A stretch of DNA of 33,372 nucleotides, from positions 1-33,372 of the forward strand of contig JAJUGJ010000034.1 in assembly GCA_029268225.1 (NCBI GenBank). Reading direction: 5' to 3'. This DNA comes from Burkholderiales bacterium (lineage in GTDB: Bacteria; Pseudomonadota; Gammaproteobacteria; Burkholderiales; Burkholderiaceae_C). The notes beneath the pieces are model-generated. The model was not told where the DNA came from, ran no database searches, and saw nothing but the letters and a program-made list of their open reading frames with translations. Positions 1 to 8,682 of the stretch are shown piece by piece. A program made the translations under genes and the position numbers. How positions within the stretch are numbered: the first letter of the stretch is position 1; each line of letters opens with the position of its first letter.

Positions 1-683
<683 letters not shown>

Positions 684-700
684 GCCACGCGCCACAGCAG

Positions 701-740
701 GGATGAGCCGCCCGGGTTCAGCCGCGTGGCCGGCTCACCC
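701..740. terminator. Possible bidirectional terminator hairpin between tgt and the CPBP protease gene
   Basis: Arms 701-710 and 731-740 can pair over 10 bp with one mismatch around a 20-nt loop, between two convergent genes. A second perfect 8-bp pair (684-691 with 723-730) overlaps it as an alternative fold. Neither is followed by a clear T-run, so this is a weak call based mainly on position. Confidence 0.3.
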
Positions 741-748
741 GAACGGCA

Positions 749-1438
749 TCACCAGAACTGCCAGTTCCCGAACACCACCACCCAGGCACCCAGCACCCCA
801 TTGGTCACGGCATGCGCCAGAATGGGTGCCCACAGGGTGCGGGTGTAACGGTACAGCCCTGCATAGATCAAGCCCGCCACCAGAGCCGCCAGCCACTGGT
901 TGTGCGCGAGCATGAACACCAGCGACGACAACAGCATGGCCCGCCACGTCACCGCGCGCGGATCCATCGACTCGAAGTCCGGCTTGTCGACCCAGCGCAT
1001 CAGGTAGGAGCGCCAGAACAGTTCCTCCATCACGGGCACCAGCATGGCCGCGCCCACCCAGCGCACAATCACCAGGCCCCACAACAACTCGCCGTTGTCG
1101 TCCACCGGACGGAAGCTGGCGCTGGGCTCACCCAGCAGCATCCAGGGCTCCGTGAGCCACACCCACAACATGAAGACGCCCACGCCCACGCCGACCGACA
1201 GCAAGGCGTGCCAGAGCGACAAGCCGGAACCCCGACCCAGCTCGCCGTAGCGCCGCCAGAAGTACACCAGGCTGCCCCCCACCACCAACACCGACACGCC
1301 GTAGAGCCAGCGCGGGTCGAGCCAACTGCCCTCCGCGGTCGGCCAGTTCGCCCGCAAGGCCAGCAGGGCCATGAACAGGGCAAATGGGATGACGCGCGCC
1401 CAGGCCGCGGGTGAGAGCAAGGATTTCATCAAGTCCAC
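749..1438 (-). CDS. CPBP-family (CAAX-type) intramembrane metalloprotease
   Basis: This is a 229-residue multi-pass membrane protein with the three CPBP/Abi signatures in order: EELFWR (Glu138-Glu139 and Arg143), FMLAH (His179) and HAVTN (His209, Asn213). These form the glutamate/histidine metal site of the Rce1-like fold. Hydrophobic helices cover roughly residues 15-30, 43-60, 75-97, 120-137, 168-195 and 205-225. The short form ending in WQFW resembles the CAAX-protease-related family found with exosortase/PEP-CTERM systems (from memory), but no exosortase gene is nearby. The start is a GTG at 1436-1438. An ATG three codons in is an alternative, and neither has a strong ribosome-binding site. 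The substrate is unknown. The gene follows the acyltransferase fusion gene by 48 bp on the same strand and may be co-transcribed with it. Confidence 0.85.
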   Translation of the reverse strand: MDLMKSLLSPAAWARVIPFALFMALLALRANWPTAEGSWLDPRWLYGVSVLVVGGSLVYFWRRYGELGRGSGLSLWHALLSVGVGVGVFMLWVWLTEPWMLLGEPSASFRPVDDNGELLWGLVIVRWVGAAMLVPVMEELFWRSYLMRWVDKPDFESMDPRAVTWRAMLLSSLVFMLAHNQWLAALVAGLIYAGLYRYTRTLWAPILAHAVTNGVLGAWVVVFGNWQFW

Positions 1439-1486
1439 AGGAGCAATCGGAGTGCCGGGATTCTGCCACCCCCACCCTGACCTCGT

Positions 1487-3400
1487 TCAAGGACTGGGCT
1501 CATCCAGCAGGGCTTGCACCCGCACTTGGAGGGCTTCGGGCGTGACCGTCTCCGGTGACAAGGGCTCGCCCACCACCAGGCCGATGCGGTTGAACAGCCC
1601 CCGGCGCAAAGGACGTGCCATCGCGGCCCCATCGATGCGCGAGAAGCTTGACCCCCAGAGGTTATGCAAAGCCGCCGGGATCACCGGCACCGGGTCCGAG
1701 GCCAGGATCTTCATGATGCCGGCCTTGAAGGGCTGCATGCGCCCATCCTTGGTGATGGCGCCCTCCGGGAACAGGCACAGCAGATCGCCATTGCGCAGGA
1801 CCTCGCGGGCGCGATCGAACGCCTGCTCATAGGCCTGCGGGTCTTCCTTCTGCGGTGCGATCGGGATGGCTTTGACGGCGCGGAAGAACCAGCCGATGCC
1901 CGGCGTCTTGAAAATGCGGTGGTCCATCAGGAAGACCATCGGACGGGGACTGCACACGCCCAGGATCACCGCATCGATGAAGCTGACGTGGTTGCACACC
2001 AGGATGGCGGCGCCGTCGGTGGGCAGATGCTCGTCGCCGCGCACCTTGAGGCGGTACACGACCCGCGTCACCACCAGCATCACCAGGCGCACGATGTACT
2101 CGGGCATCAGCCAGAACACATAGCCCACCACGAGGATGTTGAGCAGCGCCGTCGCCCCGAACACCTGCGGGATGCTCAAGCCAGCACCCAGCATCGCCCC
2201 GGCCATCAGGCTGCTCACGATCATGAACAGCGCGTTGAGGATGTTGTTCGCGGCAATGATGCGCGCGCGGTGGCTGGGCTGGGCGCGCAGCTGGATCAGC
2301 GCATACATCGGCACGCTGTAAAGGCCGGCACTGAAGGCCAGCAGGGCCAGGTCGGCCATGACCCGCCAGTGCGCGGGCTGGGCCACAAACTCGCCCACCG
2401 TCAGCAAGACACCTGCAGCAGGGGGGGCCACCGCCTGTGACGCCAGGTACAGATCGAACGCAAAGACCGTCATGCCCAACGCGCCGATGGGCACCAGACC
2501 AATCTCGACATGGCGGTGCGAGAAGGTTTCGCACAGCAGCGAACCCACCGCGATGCCGACCGAGAACACCACCAGCAGCAACGATGCCACCTGTTCATTG
2601 CCGCCCAGCACATCCCGCGCGAACGAGGGGAACTGCGCCAGAAACACCGCGCCGAAGAACCACATCCACGAGATGCCCAGCAGCGAGCGGAACACGCTGG
2701 GGTACTGACGTGCCAGTTGCAGATTGCGCCAGGTCTCGCTGAAGGGATTCCAGTTCAGCTTCAAGCCCGAATCGGATGCGGGCGAGACCGGAATGCGCGC
2801 CGAGGTCAGCCAGCCCAGCACGGCCACGCCCAGACAGGCCACCGCGACCCAGTGCGCCCCGGTCTGGGGGATGCTCATCAACAGGCCGCCCCCCACATTG
2901 CCCAGCAAAATGGCGACAAACGTGCCCATCTCGACCAGGCCATTGCCCCCCGTGAGTTCGCGCTCGCTGAGGTGCTGTGGCAGATAGGCGTACTTCACCG
3001 GCCCGAAAAAGGTCGAGTGCAGGCCCATCAGCAGCACACAGGCCAGCAGCAGCGGCACCAGCTGGAACCAGAAGCCCAGGCTGCCCAGCGCCATGATGCC
3101 GATCTCCAGCAATTTGACCGCCCGCATGATGCGCGCCTTGTCATACTTGTCGGCCCACTGCCCGGCCGTGGCCGACAACAGCACGAAAGGCAGGATGAAC
3201 AGGGCACCGATGACCAGGCCGGCCATCTGCGGCGGCAACCAGCTGACCTGCAACTGGTAGGTCACGAGCACCGTCAGCGCAAACTTGAAGAGGTTGTCGT
3301 TGGCCGCCCCCAGAAACTGGGTGAAAAAGAAGGGCGCGAACCGCCCCTGCTTCAGCAGGGCAAACTGTCCCTCGTGGGCCGTTGGCACGTCCTTCACCAT
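1487..3400 (-). CDS. LplT-like MFS flippase fused to a PlsC-type 1-acylglycerol-3-phosphate acyltransferase
   Basis: This is a 637-residue two-domain membrane protein. Residues about 15-435 form an MFS transporter (FFFTQFLGAANDNLFKFAL start, about 12 helices) like LplT, the lysophospholipid flippase. Residues about 445-635 are a PlsC-type acyltransferase with the NHVSFID (His471-x4-Asp476) and FPEG (544-547) motifs. The probable role is to bring lysophospholipid or acylglycerophosphate to the inner leaflet and re-acylate it. In E. coli this job is shared by LplT and Aas, but the acyl-ACP synthetase domain of Aas is absent here. I chose the ATG at 3400 because an AGAGG sits six bases upstream; ATGs at 3406 and 3439 are in frame but less well placed. 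The gene is divergent from thpR with only 44 bp between starts. Confidence 0.9.
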   Translation of the reverse strand: MVKDVPTAHEGQFALLKQGRFAPFFFTQFLGAANDNLFKFALTVLVTYQLQVSWLPPQMAGLVIGALFILPFVLLSATAGQWADKYDKARIMRAVKLLEIGIMALGSLGFWFQLVPLLLACVLLMGLHSTFFGPVKYAYLPQHLSERELTGGNGLVEMGTFVAILLGNVGGGLLMSIPQTGAHWVAVACLGVAVLGWLTSARIPVSPASDSGLKLNWNPFSETWRNLQLARQYPSVFRSLLGISWMWFFGAVFLAQFPSFARDVLGGNEQVASLLLVVFSVGIAVGSLLCETFSHRHVEIGLVPIGALGMTVFAFDLYLASQAVAPPAAGVLLTVGEFVAQPAHWRVMADLALLAFSAGLYSVPMYALIQLRAQPSHRARIIAANNILNALFMIVSSLMAGAMLGAGLSIPQVFGATALLNILVVGYVFWLMPEYIVRLVMLVVTRVVYRLKVRGDEHLPTDGAAILVCNHVSFIDAVILGVCSPRPMVFLMDHRIFKTPGIGWFFRAVKAIPIAPQKEDPQAYEQAFDRAREVLRNGDLLCLFPEGAITKDGRMQPFKAGIMKILASDPVPVIPAALHNLWGSSFSRIDGAAMARPLRRGLFNRIGLVVGEPLSPETVTPEALQVRVQALLDEPSP

Positions 3401-3444
3401 GTCCATCCTCTGTGTTCGTTTCGCGCACTGTAAAGGCAAGCGTC

Positions 3445-3945
3445 ATGTCCCCTGAACTCACCCTGCGCCTCTTCCTGGCCCTGTGGCCGGATGACGACAC
3501 CCGTGCTGCTTTGCTGGCCTGGCAGCAGGCGCAGACCTGGCCCGCCTCGGCACGCCTCACCCGACCTGACGATCTGCACCTGACGCTGCATTTCATGGGG
3601 GCCGTGCCCCAGTCTGCGCTGGCCGGGCTCAAGCAAGCCTTGCCCACGCCAGAGGCGACGGTGAACCTGAGCCTGGACCGCCTCGACGTGTGGCCCAACG
3701 ACGTGGCGGTGCTTTGCTCGACGGTCACACCGCCTGCCCTGCTGGCCTTGCATCGACAACTGGCCGATGCGCTGAGGCAGTGTGATCTGCCGGTCGAGTC
3801 ACGGCCTTATCAGCCGCATGTCACGTTGGCGCGTCGGGCAAGGGGACTGCAGCCGCACGCCTTGCCAGCACTGCACTGGACCACGCGCCACTACGCCCTG
3901 GTTCACTCCTCACGGGGCTACCACCCGCTGCAGCACTACGGCTGA
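3445..3945 (+). CDS. thpR: RNA 2',3'-cyclic phosphodiesterase / 2'-5' RNA ligase family
   Basis: This is a 166-residue protein of the 2H phosphoesterase superfamily. Both catalytic HxT motifs are present: HLT at residues 45-47 and HVT at 125-127, each in a LH-strand context (DDLHLTLHF and YQPHVTLAR). Family members hydrolyse 2',3'-cyclic phosphates at RNA ends and can join tRNA half-molecules through a 2'-5' bond in vitro; the cellular role is poorly known. Start ATG 3445 has AAAGG eight bases upstream. An ORF extension to 3382 would overlap the divergent gene and is less likely. It converges with the CoA-transferase gene, leaving 14 bp between stops. An 11-bp direct repeat (3934-3944 and 3958-3968) covers the two 3' ends. 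Confidence 0.88.
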   Translation: MSPELTLRLFLALWPDDDTRAALLAWQQAQTWPASARLTRPDDLHLTLHFMGAVPQSALAGLKQALPTPEATVNLSLDRLDVWPNDVAVLCSTVTPPALLALHRQLADALRQCDLPVESRPYQPHVTLARRARGLQPHALPALHWTTRHYALVHSSRGYHPLQHYG

Positions 3946-3959
3946 CCGGTGCGCTCACA

Positions 3960-5189
3960 CTACGGCTGCAGGCGCGACAGCACGGCCTCGGTGTCTTCAC
4001 CCAAGGTGGGCGCCCGGCGCGTGATGGCGCCCGGTGTGCGCGACAGCTTGGGCACGATGCCCGGCACCTGCACCGTGAGTCCATCGGGTGTGGTCACCGG
4101 CACGATCATCTCGCGCGCCTGGTAATGGGGATCGGCTGCGATGTCGGCCGCCGTGTAGATGCGCCCCACCGGCACGCTGGCGGCGTTGAGCACCTCCAGC
4201 ACCTGCGCCACCTGACGCGTGCCCGTCCATGCGCCAATGGCGGCATCGATCTCGGTCACGCGCGCCACCCGACCTGGGTTGCTGGCCAGTTGCGGATCGG
4301 TGGCCAGGTCATCACGTCCGATGGCGATCATCAGTCGCTTGAAGATCGAGTCTCCGTTGCCACCGATCACCACCATGCCGTCGGCACAAGGATAGGCATT
4401 GCTGGGCGCAATGCCGGGCAGCGCCGAACCGGCAGGTTGACGCACAGCCCCGAAGGCGCTGTACTCGGGCAGCAGGCTTTCCATGCAGTTGAACACCGAC
4501 TCGTACAAAGCGATGTCCACCACCTGACCCAGGCCCTTGGGCGCATCACGGCTGACGCTGCGCTGGCGGGCCTGCAAGGCCAGCAAGACACCGATGACGC
4601 CATGCAAGGCGGCCAGCGTATCGCCCAGGCTCACCCCCGCACGGACAGGCGGGCGACCGGGCTCTCCATTGAGATAACGCATGCCGCCCATGGCCTCGGC
4701 CACCACGGCAAAGCCAGGACGGTCGCGGTAAGGACCCGTTTGCCCATAACCGCTGACACGCAACATGATCAGCCCCGGATTGCTGCGGCTGAGCACCTCG
4801 TAGCCCATACCCCACTTCTCCAGCGTGCCAGGTTTGAAGTTCTCGATGAGCACGTCGGCCTCGTCAATGAGGCGGCGCACCGTGTCTCGGCCAGCCTCGG
4901 TACGCAGGTCCAGCACCACGCTTTGCTTGTTGCGACTTTGCACCTGCCACCACACGCTGGTGCCGTTGTGCAGCATGCGCCACTGTCGCAGCGGATCGCC
5001 TCCAGCCCCGCCCTCTGCAGCAGGTGGCTCCACCTTGATGACCTCGGCACCAAAGTCGGCCAGGGTCTTGCCGGCAAATGGACCCGCAATCAACTGGCCC
5101 AGTTCAATGACCTTCAGTCCAGCCAAGGCCTGAGGCGGAATCTGAGGGGTGGCCTCAGTCGACATGGAGGGGGAAACAGGCGTGCTCAT
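3960..5189 (-). CDS. CaiB/BaiF-type (family III) CoA-transferase
   Basis: This is a 409-residue cytosolic enzyme. Family III CoA-transferases move CoA between carboxylic acids through an aspartyl-acyl anhydride. The N-terminal signature VIELGQLIAGPFAGKTLADF and VIKVEPP is followed by NKQSVVLDL, DVLIENFKPGTLEKWG and SGYGQTGPY. The likely catalytic residue is Asp190 in SLGDTLAALHG. The length is normal. The acid substrate cannot be told from sequence; the form with VWWQVQSRNK resembles the dicarboxylate/succinyl-CoA-linked members common in Comamonadaceae (recall, not a search). Start ATG 5189 lacks an obvious Shine-Dalgarno sequence, and ATG at 5165 is an alternative. It is a single gene between convergent thpR and the exbD terminator, so it is probably monocistronic. 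Confidence 0.88.
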   Translation of the reverse strand: MSTPVSPSMSTEATPQIPPQALAGLKVIELGQLIAGPFAGKTLADFGAEVIKVEPPAAEGGAGGDPLRQWRMLHNGTSVWWQVQSRNKQSVVLDLRTEAGRDTVRRLIDEADVLIENFKPGTLEKWGMGYEVLSRSNPGLIMLRVSGYGQTGPYRDRPGFAVVAEAMGGMRYLNGEPGRPPVRAGVSLGDTLAALHGVIGVLLALQARQRSVSRDAPKGLGQVVDIALYESVFNCMESLLPEYSAFGAVRQPAGSALPGIAPSNAYPCADGMVVIGGNGDSIFKRLMIAIGRDDLATDPQLASNPGRVARVTEIDAAIGAWTGTRQVAQVLEVLNAASVPVGRIYTAADIAADPHYQAREMIVPVTTPDGLTVQVPGIVPKLSRTPGAITRRAPTLGEDTEAVLSRLQP

Positions 5190-5233
5190 GGCGACGATGT
5201 TAAACCCATGCCCCTACCAGCCAGATACAACAA

Positions 5234-5252
5234 GGGCCCCACGCAGGGGCCC
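5234..5252 (-). terminator. Rho-independent-like terminator after exbD
   Basis: A perfect 7-bp GC stem (GGGCCCC at 5234-5240, GGGGCCC at 5246-5252) with a 5-nt loop lies 20 bp past the exbD stop. Read on the minus strand the stem is followed by a T-rich stretch (TTGTTGTAT), as expected for termination of the tonB-exbB-exbD transcript. Confidence 0.7.
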
Positions 5253-5271
5253 CATCATCACAAGACATCAC

Positions 5272-5736
5272 TCAAGGCTTCGACTTGAGCTCAACCGCAG
5301 CCGTCGGCACCGGCGCTTGCACTGGCGCAGGATCCGTCACGAAACCAATCTTGCTCAACCCAGCCTTGGAAGCATCGGCCAGGGTCTCGGCTACCGCACC
5401 GTACGGTACCGTCTTGTCGGCGCGCAGATGGATCTCAGGCTGTGTCTCCTTCTGCCCCTCGGTCACGAACCGGGCGGCAGCCTCTTCACGGCTGAGTGCT
5501 GCGCCATTCCAGTAACGCACGCCGTTGGCATCGATCGACAAGTCGATCTTCTCGGCCTTGGCGGACATCACCTGCGCGCTGGCCTTGGGCAGGTCCAGCT
5601 TCACCGAATGGCTCAACAGCGGCGCGGTCACGATGAAGATCACCAGCAACACCAACATCACGTCGATGAGCGGCACCATGTTGATCTCGGACACGGGCGC
5701 GCTGTTGCTCTTGCTGTCAAAACTGGCAAAGGCCAT
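5272..5736 (-). CDS. exbD: Biopolymer transport protein ExbD
   Basis: ExbD is a 154-residue inner-membrane protein that, with ExbB, converts proton-motive force into work on TonB. A short cytosolic head is followed by one membrane helix (residues about 18-42) beginning INMVPLID. Asp25 matches the essential proton-carrying aspartate of the family. A periplasmic domain of about 100 residues follows, with a Pro/Ala-rich tail. Start ATG 5736 has AAAGGA at good spacing, 23 bp after the exbB stop. It is the last gene of the tonB-exbB-exbD operon and is followed by a strong hairpin terminator. Confidence 0.96.
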   Translation of the reverse strand: MAFASFDSKSNSAPVSEINMVPLIDVMLVLLVIFIVTAPLLSHSVKLDLPKASAQVMSAKAEKIDLSIDANGVRYWNGAALSREEAAARFVTEGQKETQPEIHLRADKTVPYGAVAETLADASKAGLSKIGFVTDPAPVQAPVPTAAVELKSKP

Positions 5737-5759
5737 GGCTCAATCCTTTGAAAGCAGCA

Positions 5760-6560
5760 TCAGGCGGCGTGGCCGGACTTGACCACCCGCACGGGAGCAG
5801 CCTGAGCGGTCGACGAGTCGCCCTCCACACTGGTCTTCAAGGTCTGACCTGTCGACAGGAACGTGAACAGCTCGAAGGCAAACGCGTCCAGACGTGCGCC
5901 CCAGACGCGGTTGCTGCGGGTCAACCAGTTGTAAGCCATCACGGCCGGGATGGCGACCGCCAGCCCCACGCCGGTCATGATCAGGGCCTCACCGACCGGA
6001 CCGGCCACCTTGTCGAGCGTGCCAGCACCGGTGGCGCCGATGGCCAACAAAGCGTGGTACACCCCCCACACCGTACCGAACAGCCCCACAAAGGGAGCGG
6101 TGGCACCGATGGTGGCCAACACGCTCAAGCCACTCTCCATGCGCATGGTTTCCTCATCGAGCACCTTCTTGATGGTGCGGGTCAGAAAGTCCTGTGCGCT
6201 GCCGGCCTCTTCCAGCTTGGCCGCGCCGTAACGGGCATGGTGCGCCTGGGCATGCATGGCGTGCGCCGTCAGGTGGGCGAAGGGCTCATTGACGCCGTGG
6301 GTGGCAATCTCGTTCTGCACGGCCTCCAGCGAGGTCGCGTTCCAGAAGAAATTCAAAAAGGCCTGGCTGCGACGCTGGCGCCGGAACAAGCCGACCCCCT
6401 TGATGACAATCAGCGCCCAAGAAATCAGCGACATCACCACCAGGATGACAAACAGCCCCTGGCCGACCAGGTCGGTCTGGGCAATGAAGTGCGTGAAACC
6501 CAGCTCGGGTGCCGATGCAACAGGCACAGCAGCAGGCACGGCAGCAGCGATATCGGTCAT
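5760..6560 (-). CDS. exbB: Biopolymer transport protein ExbB (MotA/TolQ/ExbB family)
   Basis: This is a 266-residue inner-membrane proton-channel subunit. Three membrane helices are visible at residues about 31-55, 146-173 and 189-213, with a cytosolic domain between the first two, as in the family. The helix 2-3 signature GATAPFVGLFGTVWGV and GPVGEALIMTGVGLAVAIP is intact, including Glu191, which matches the conserved channel glutamate. I chose ATG 6560: GGAAG lies seven bases upstream and the start follows the tonB stop by only two bases, which suggests translational coupling. The longer ORF reaching 6602 would overlap tonB. Confidence 0.96.
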   Translation of the reverse strand: MTDIAAAVPAAVPVASAPELGFTHFIAQTDLVGQGLFVILVVMSLISWALIVIKGVGLFRRQRRSQAFLNFFWNATSLEAVQNEIATHGVNEPFAHLTAHAMHAQAHHARYGAAKLEEAGSAQDFLTRTIKKVLDEETMRMESGLSVLATIGATAPFVGLFGTVWGVYHALLAIGATGAGTLDKVAGPVGEALIMTGVGLAVAIPAVMAYNWLTRSNRVWGARLDAFAFELFTFLSTGQTLKTSVEGDSSTAQAAPVRVVKSGHAA

Positions 6561-6562
6561 GG

Positions 6563-7345
6563 TCAGTCTTCCAGATTGAATGTCAGGGGGGCTGTCACCC
6601 ACACCTTGCGGGCTTGCCCGTCCTCCAGGTGCGGCTGAAAGCGCGCTTTCTTCATGGCCTGCACCGCTTGCTGGTCCAGGCGCGGGTAACCCGATGAGCG
6701 GGCGACCTCGATTTCTTGGGGGCGTCCCTGCTCGTCCACCAGCACCTTCAGGCGCACCACGCCCTCCTCACCCAATTCACGGGAGACGCGGGGATAGCTC
6801 AGCATGGGCTCGAGCAGGTAGCGAACAGCCGACGAAGGCAGCACCTTGGGCTGTGTGGACGCGCGGCCAACCTGCCCAGCTGGCGCGGCCGTCACCGCCC
6901 CGGCCGGCGCAGCCAGCGCGGCAGGGGCAGCCTGGGGCGCTGGTGCTGCCTCGGCAGGCGCCTGAGGCGCAGGCTGCACAGGCGGAGCCACAGGCACCTG
7001 CATGTCTTGCGGTGTGGCCGGACGGGGCGCTGCCACCAAGGGCGGCGCCGGGCGCGGCAACGGAGGCGTGGGGCGGGGCTGTACCACCGGCACCGGGGTC
7101 GGTGCTTCCAGCTGCGTCACCGCTGGACGAACGGCCTGAGTCTGCGGCGCATCGGCAATGAGCGTCACGGTGATGGGGGCAGATTCGGCCATCAGGACCG
7201 GTTCGGGCGCCAGCTGCCAGAACACCAGCGCAGCACTGGCGTGCACCACCAGGACGGAGGCGGCCAGACCGACACGCTGCAGGCGTGTGAGCTCGACTGG
7301 CGGCCGCAGCAGCTGGGGCGAAAGCGGGAGCGCGAACGAATTCAT
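6563..7345 (-). CDS. tonB: TonB energy-transducing protein
   Basis: This is a 260-residue protein linking the ExbB/ExbD motor to outer-membrane TonB-dependent receptors for siderophores, heme, B12 and similar ligands. The membrane anchor lies at residues about 24-44 and contains His35, like the conserved TM histidine. Residues about 78-158 are a Pro/Ala-rich periplasmic spacer. Residues about 172-260 are the TonB C-terminal domain, with YP in LSYPRVSRELGEEG, LKVLVDEQG and SSGYPRLDQQA. Start ATG 7345 has a poor ribosome-binding site. It is the first gene of the tonB-exbB-exbD operon. A Fur-box-like site 30 bp upstream suggests iron repression. Confidence 0.95.
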   Translation of the reverse strand: MNSFALPLSPQLLRPPVELTRLQRVGLAASVLVVHASAALVFWQLAPEPVLMAESAPITVTLIADAPQTQAVRPAVTQLEAPTPVPVVQPRPTPPLPRPAPPLVAAPRPATPQDMQVPVAPPVQPAPQAPAEAAPAPQAAPAALAAPAGAVTAAPAGQVGRASTQPKVLPSSAVRYLLEPMLSYPRVSRELGEEGVVRLKVLVDEQGRPQEIEVARSSGYPRLDQQAVQAMKKARFQPHLEDGQARKVWVTAPLTFNLED

Positions 7346-7374
7346 GGGCCGTAGCTTAACACATCAGTTGCAAT

Positions 7375-7389
7375 TGCGAATCACTCGCA
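7375..7389 (-). promoter_or_regulatory. Fur-box-like operator upstream of tonB
   Basis: TGCGAAT-C-ACTCGCA is a 7-1-7 inverted repeat (six of seven positions symmetrical) that resembles the TGA/C-rich Fur consensus. It lies 30 bp upstream of the tonB start, in the 186-bp gap shared with divergent tssA (7346-7531). No clear sigma-70 boxes could be fixed in that gap. Iron control of tonB is well established in other bacteria; here it is inference from the site. Confidence 0.5.
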
Positions 7390-7531
7390 TCTGATTGCGT
7401 GGGGCCATTCACAACCAATTACCTTTGCCCCCTCTTCGGGTGATCGCTTGCTGGCGGTGCCCATGGAATGATGCCTGACGCGCGCCGCGCGGGCCCTGCG
7501 CCCAGGCAGCCGCACTACAAACAGGGATCTC

Positions 7532-8611
7532 ATGGAAATGGAAGTCTTGCTGACGCCGCTGGCCGCGCACGCGCCTTGCGGCGACGATCTGTCGTTCTCT
7601 TCAGAGTTTGACACCATCAATGAAATGCGGCGCGCGGACGACGCCACACTCAACCAAGGTGAATGGGTCACCAGCCTGAAAGTGGCAGACTGGCCGGGCG
7701 TGGCAAGGACCTGCGAAGCATTGCTGGGCACCCGAACCAAAGACCTGCGTCTGGCCATGTGGCTAACCGAGGCCTGGGCCCTCACGCAGGGCTACGCCGG
7801 TCTGGCGCGTGGCTTGCGCGTGTGCAACGCTTTGTGCGAGCGCTACTGGGAGCCTCTGCATCCTGTGGCCGACGACGGCGATCACGAGCAGCGCATCGGC
7901 AACATGCGCTGGCTGCTGCAACGCGTGGTCAGCCTGGCCACCTCACTGCCGATCACGCAGTCTCGCAAAGGTGCGGTCTACAGCCTGCACGACCTCACCC
8001 TGGCTCGCCAGCACGCGGCACTGCTGGAGCGCGAACCCGACGAAGCCGCCCGCACCGGCAGTGACCGAATCACGCCAGAGCAGTTCCAGCGTGCGCTGCG
8101 CGACACCCCGATTGACACGCTTCAGAGCACCCTGGCCGCCGCCCGCGAGTGCGAGCAGGCCTTGCTCGCCTGGCAAGTGGTGGTCGACGGACACCTGGGT
8201 GACAACGGGCCGAGCTTTGTCGCCGCCAAGGAGGCTCTCTCACAGGCGGTGCATGACATCGAGCGGCAGGCCCGGGAAGTGGGCGCACTTCACGGTGAGG
8301 TGAACGAGGCCAGTGCACCAACGCCCCCTGCTCCGGAAGCAGTCAGCCCGGGACACGCGGGACCGCCCCCCCTCGCTGTCGGTGGCCCCCTGCAAACACG
8401 CGCGCAGGCCTTGCAGCAATTGCGTGACGTGGCCGGTTTCTTTCGACGCACCGAACCACACAGCCCGGTGGCTTACCTGGCCGAGAAAGCCGTCAAATGG
8501 GGCGAGATGCCCTTGCACGAGTGGCTCAGCCAGGTCATCAAGGATCAAGGTGCCATGTCGCACCTCGAAGAGTTGCTGGGGCTGGACAAGCCCACTGGCG
8601 ACCACGGCTGA
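7532..8611 (+). CDS. tssA: Type VI secretion system protein TssA (ImpA family)
   Basis: This is a 359-residue cytosolic protein that caps and coordinates baseplate and sheath/tube assembly. The N-terminal ImpA_N region (residues about 5-160) has the typical PCGDDLSF start and the DLRLAMWLTEAW and GL.RGL..C..L..RYWEPLHP segments. A Pro-rich linker lies at about 260-285. The C-terminal VasL/ImpA-C-like motif RRTEPHSPVAYLAEKAVKW, followed by MPLHEWL, starts near residue 303 and is diagnostic of the short TssA class. Start ATG 7532 has AGGGA four bases upstream. It is divergent from tonB and convergent with the OmpA-domain gene, the only T6SS gene here reading toward the main cluster from the left. 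Confidence 0.93.
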   Translation: MEMEVLLTPLAAHAPCGDDLSFSSEFDTINEMRRADDATLNQGEWVTSLKVADWPGVARTCEALLGTRTKDLRLAMWLTEAWALTQGYAGLARGLRVCNALCERYWEPLHPVADDGDHEQRIGNMRWLLQRVVSLATSLPITQSRKGAVYSLHDLTLARQHAALLEREPDEAARTGSDRITPEQFQRALRDTPIDTLQSTLAAARECEQALLAWQVVVDGHLGDNGPSFVAAKEALSQAVHDIERQAREVGALHGEVNEASAPTPPAPEAVSPGHAGPPPLAVGGPLQTRAQALQQLRDVAGFFRRTEPHSPVAYLAEKAVKWGEMPLHEWLSQVIKDQGAMSHLEELLGLDKPTGDHG

Positions 8612-8630
8612 TCTCACCCATCTGGGCTTG

Positions 8631-8646
8631 CGTGCAGCGATGCACG
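8631..8646. terminator. Possible terminator hairpin between convergent tssA and OmpA-domain gene
   Basis: CGTGCA (8631-8636) and TGCACG (8641-8646) form a perfect 6-bp stem closed by GCGA, a stable GNRA-type tetraloop. It sits in the 71-bp gap between two convergent stops. No T-run follows on either strand, so this is a positional call only. Confidence 0.35.
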
Positions 8647-8682
8647 GAGGCCAGGGCGGCCCAGCGGGTCAACACCGCGCCA

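Noticed and set aside
3934..3968. 11-bp direct repeat (CACTACGGCTG twice) at the 3' ends of thpR and the CoA-transferase gene
   Set aside because: Only two short copies with no mobile element or target-site context; most likely chance or an old small duplication.
7490..7505. GC-rich alternating palindrome (GCGCGCC...GCGCGGG) before tssA
   Set aside because: Low-complexity GC stretch, imperfect, and common at this base composition.
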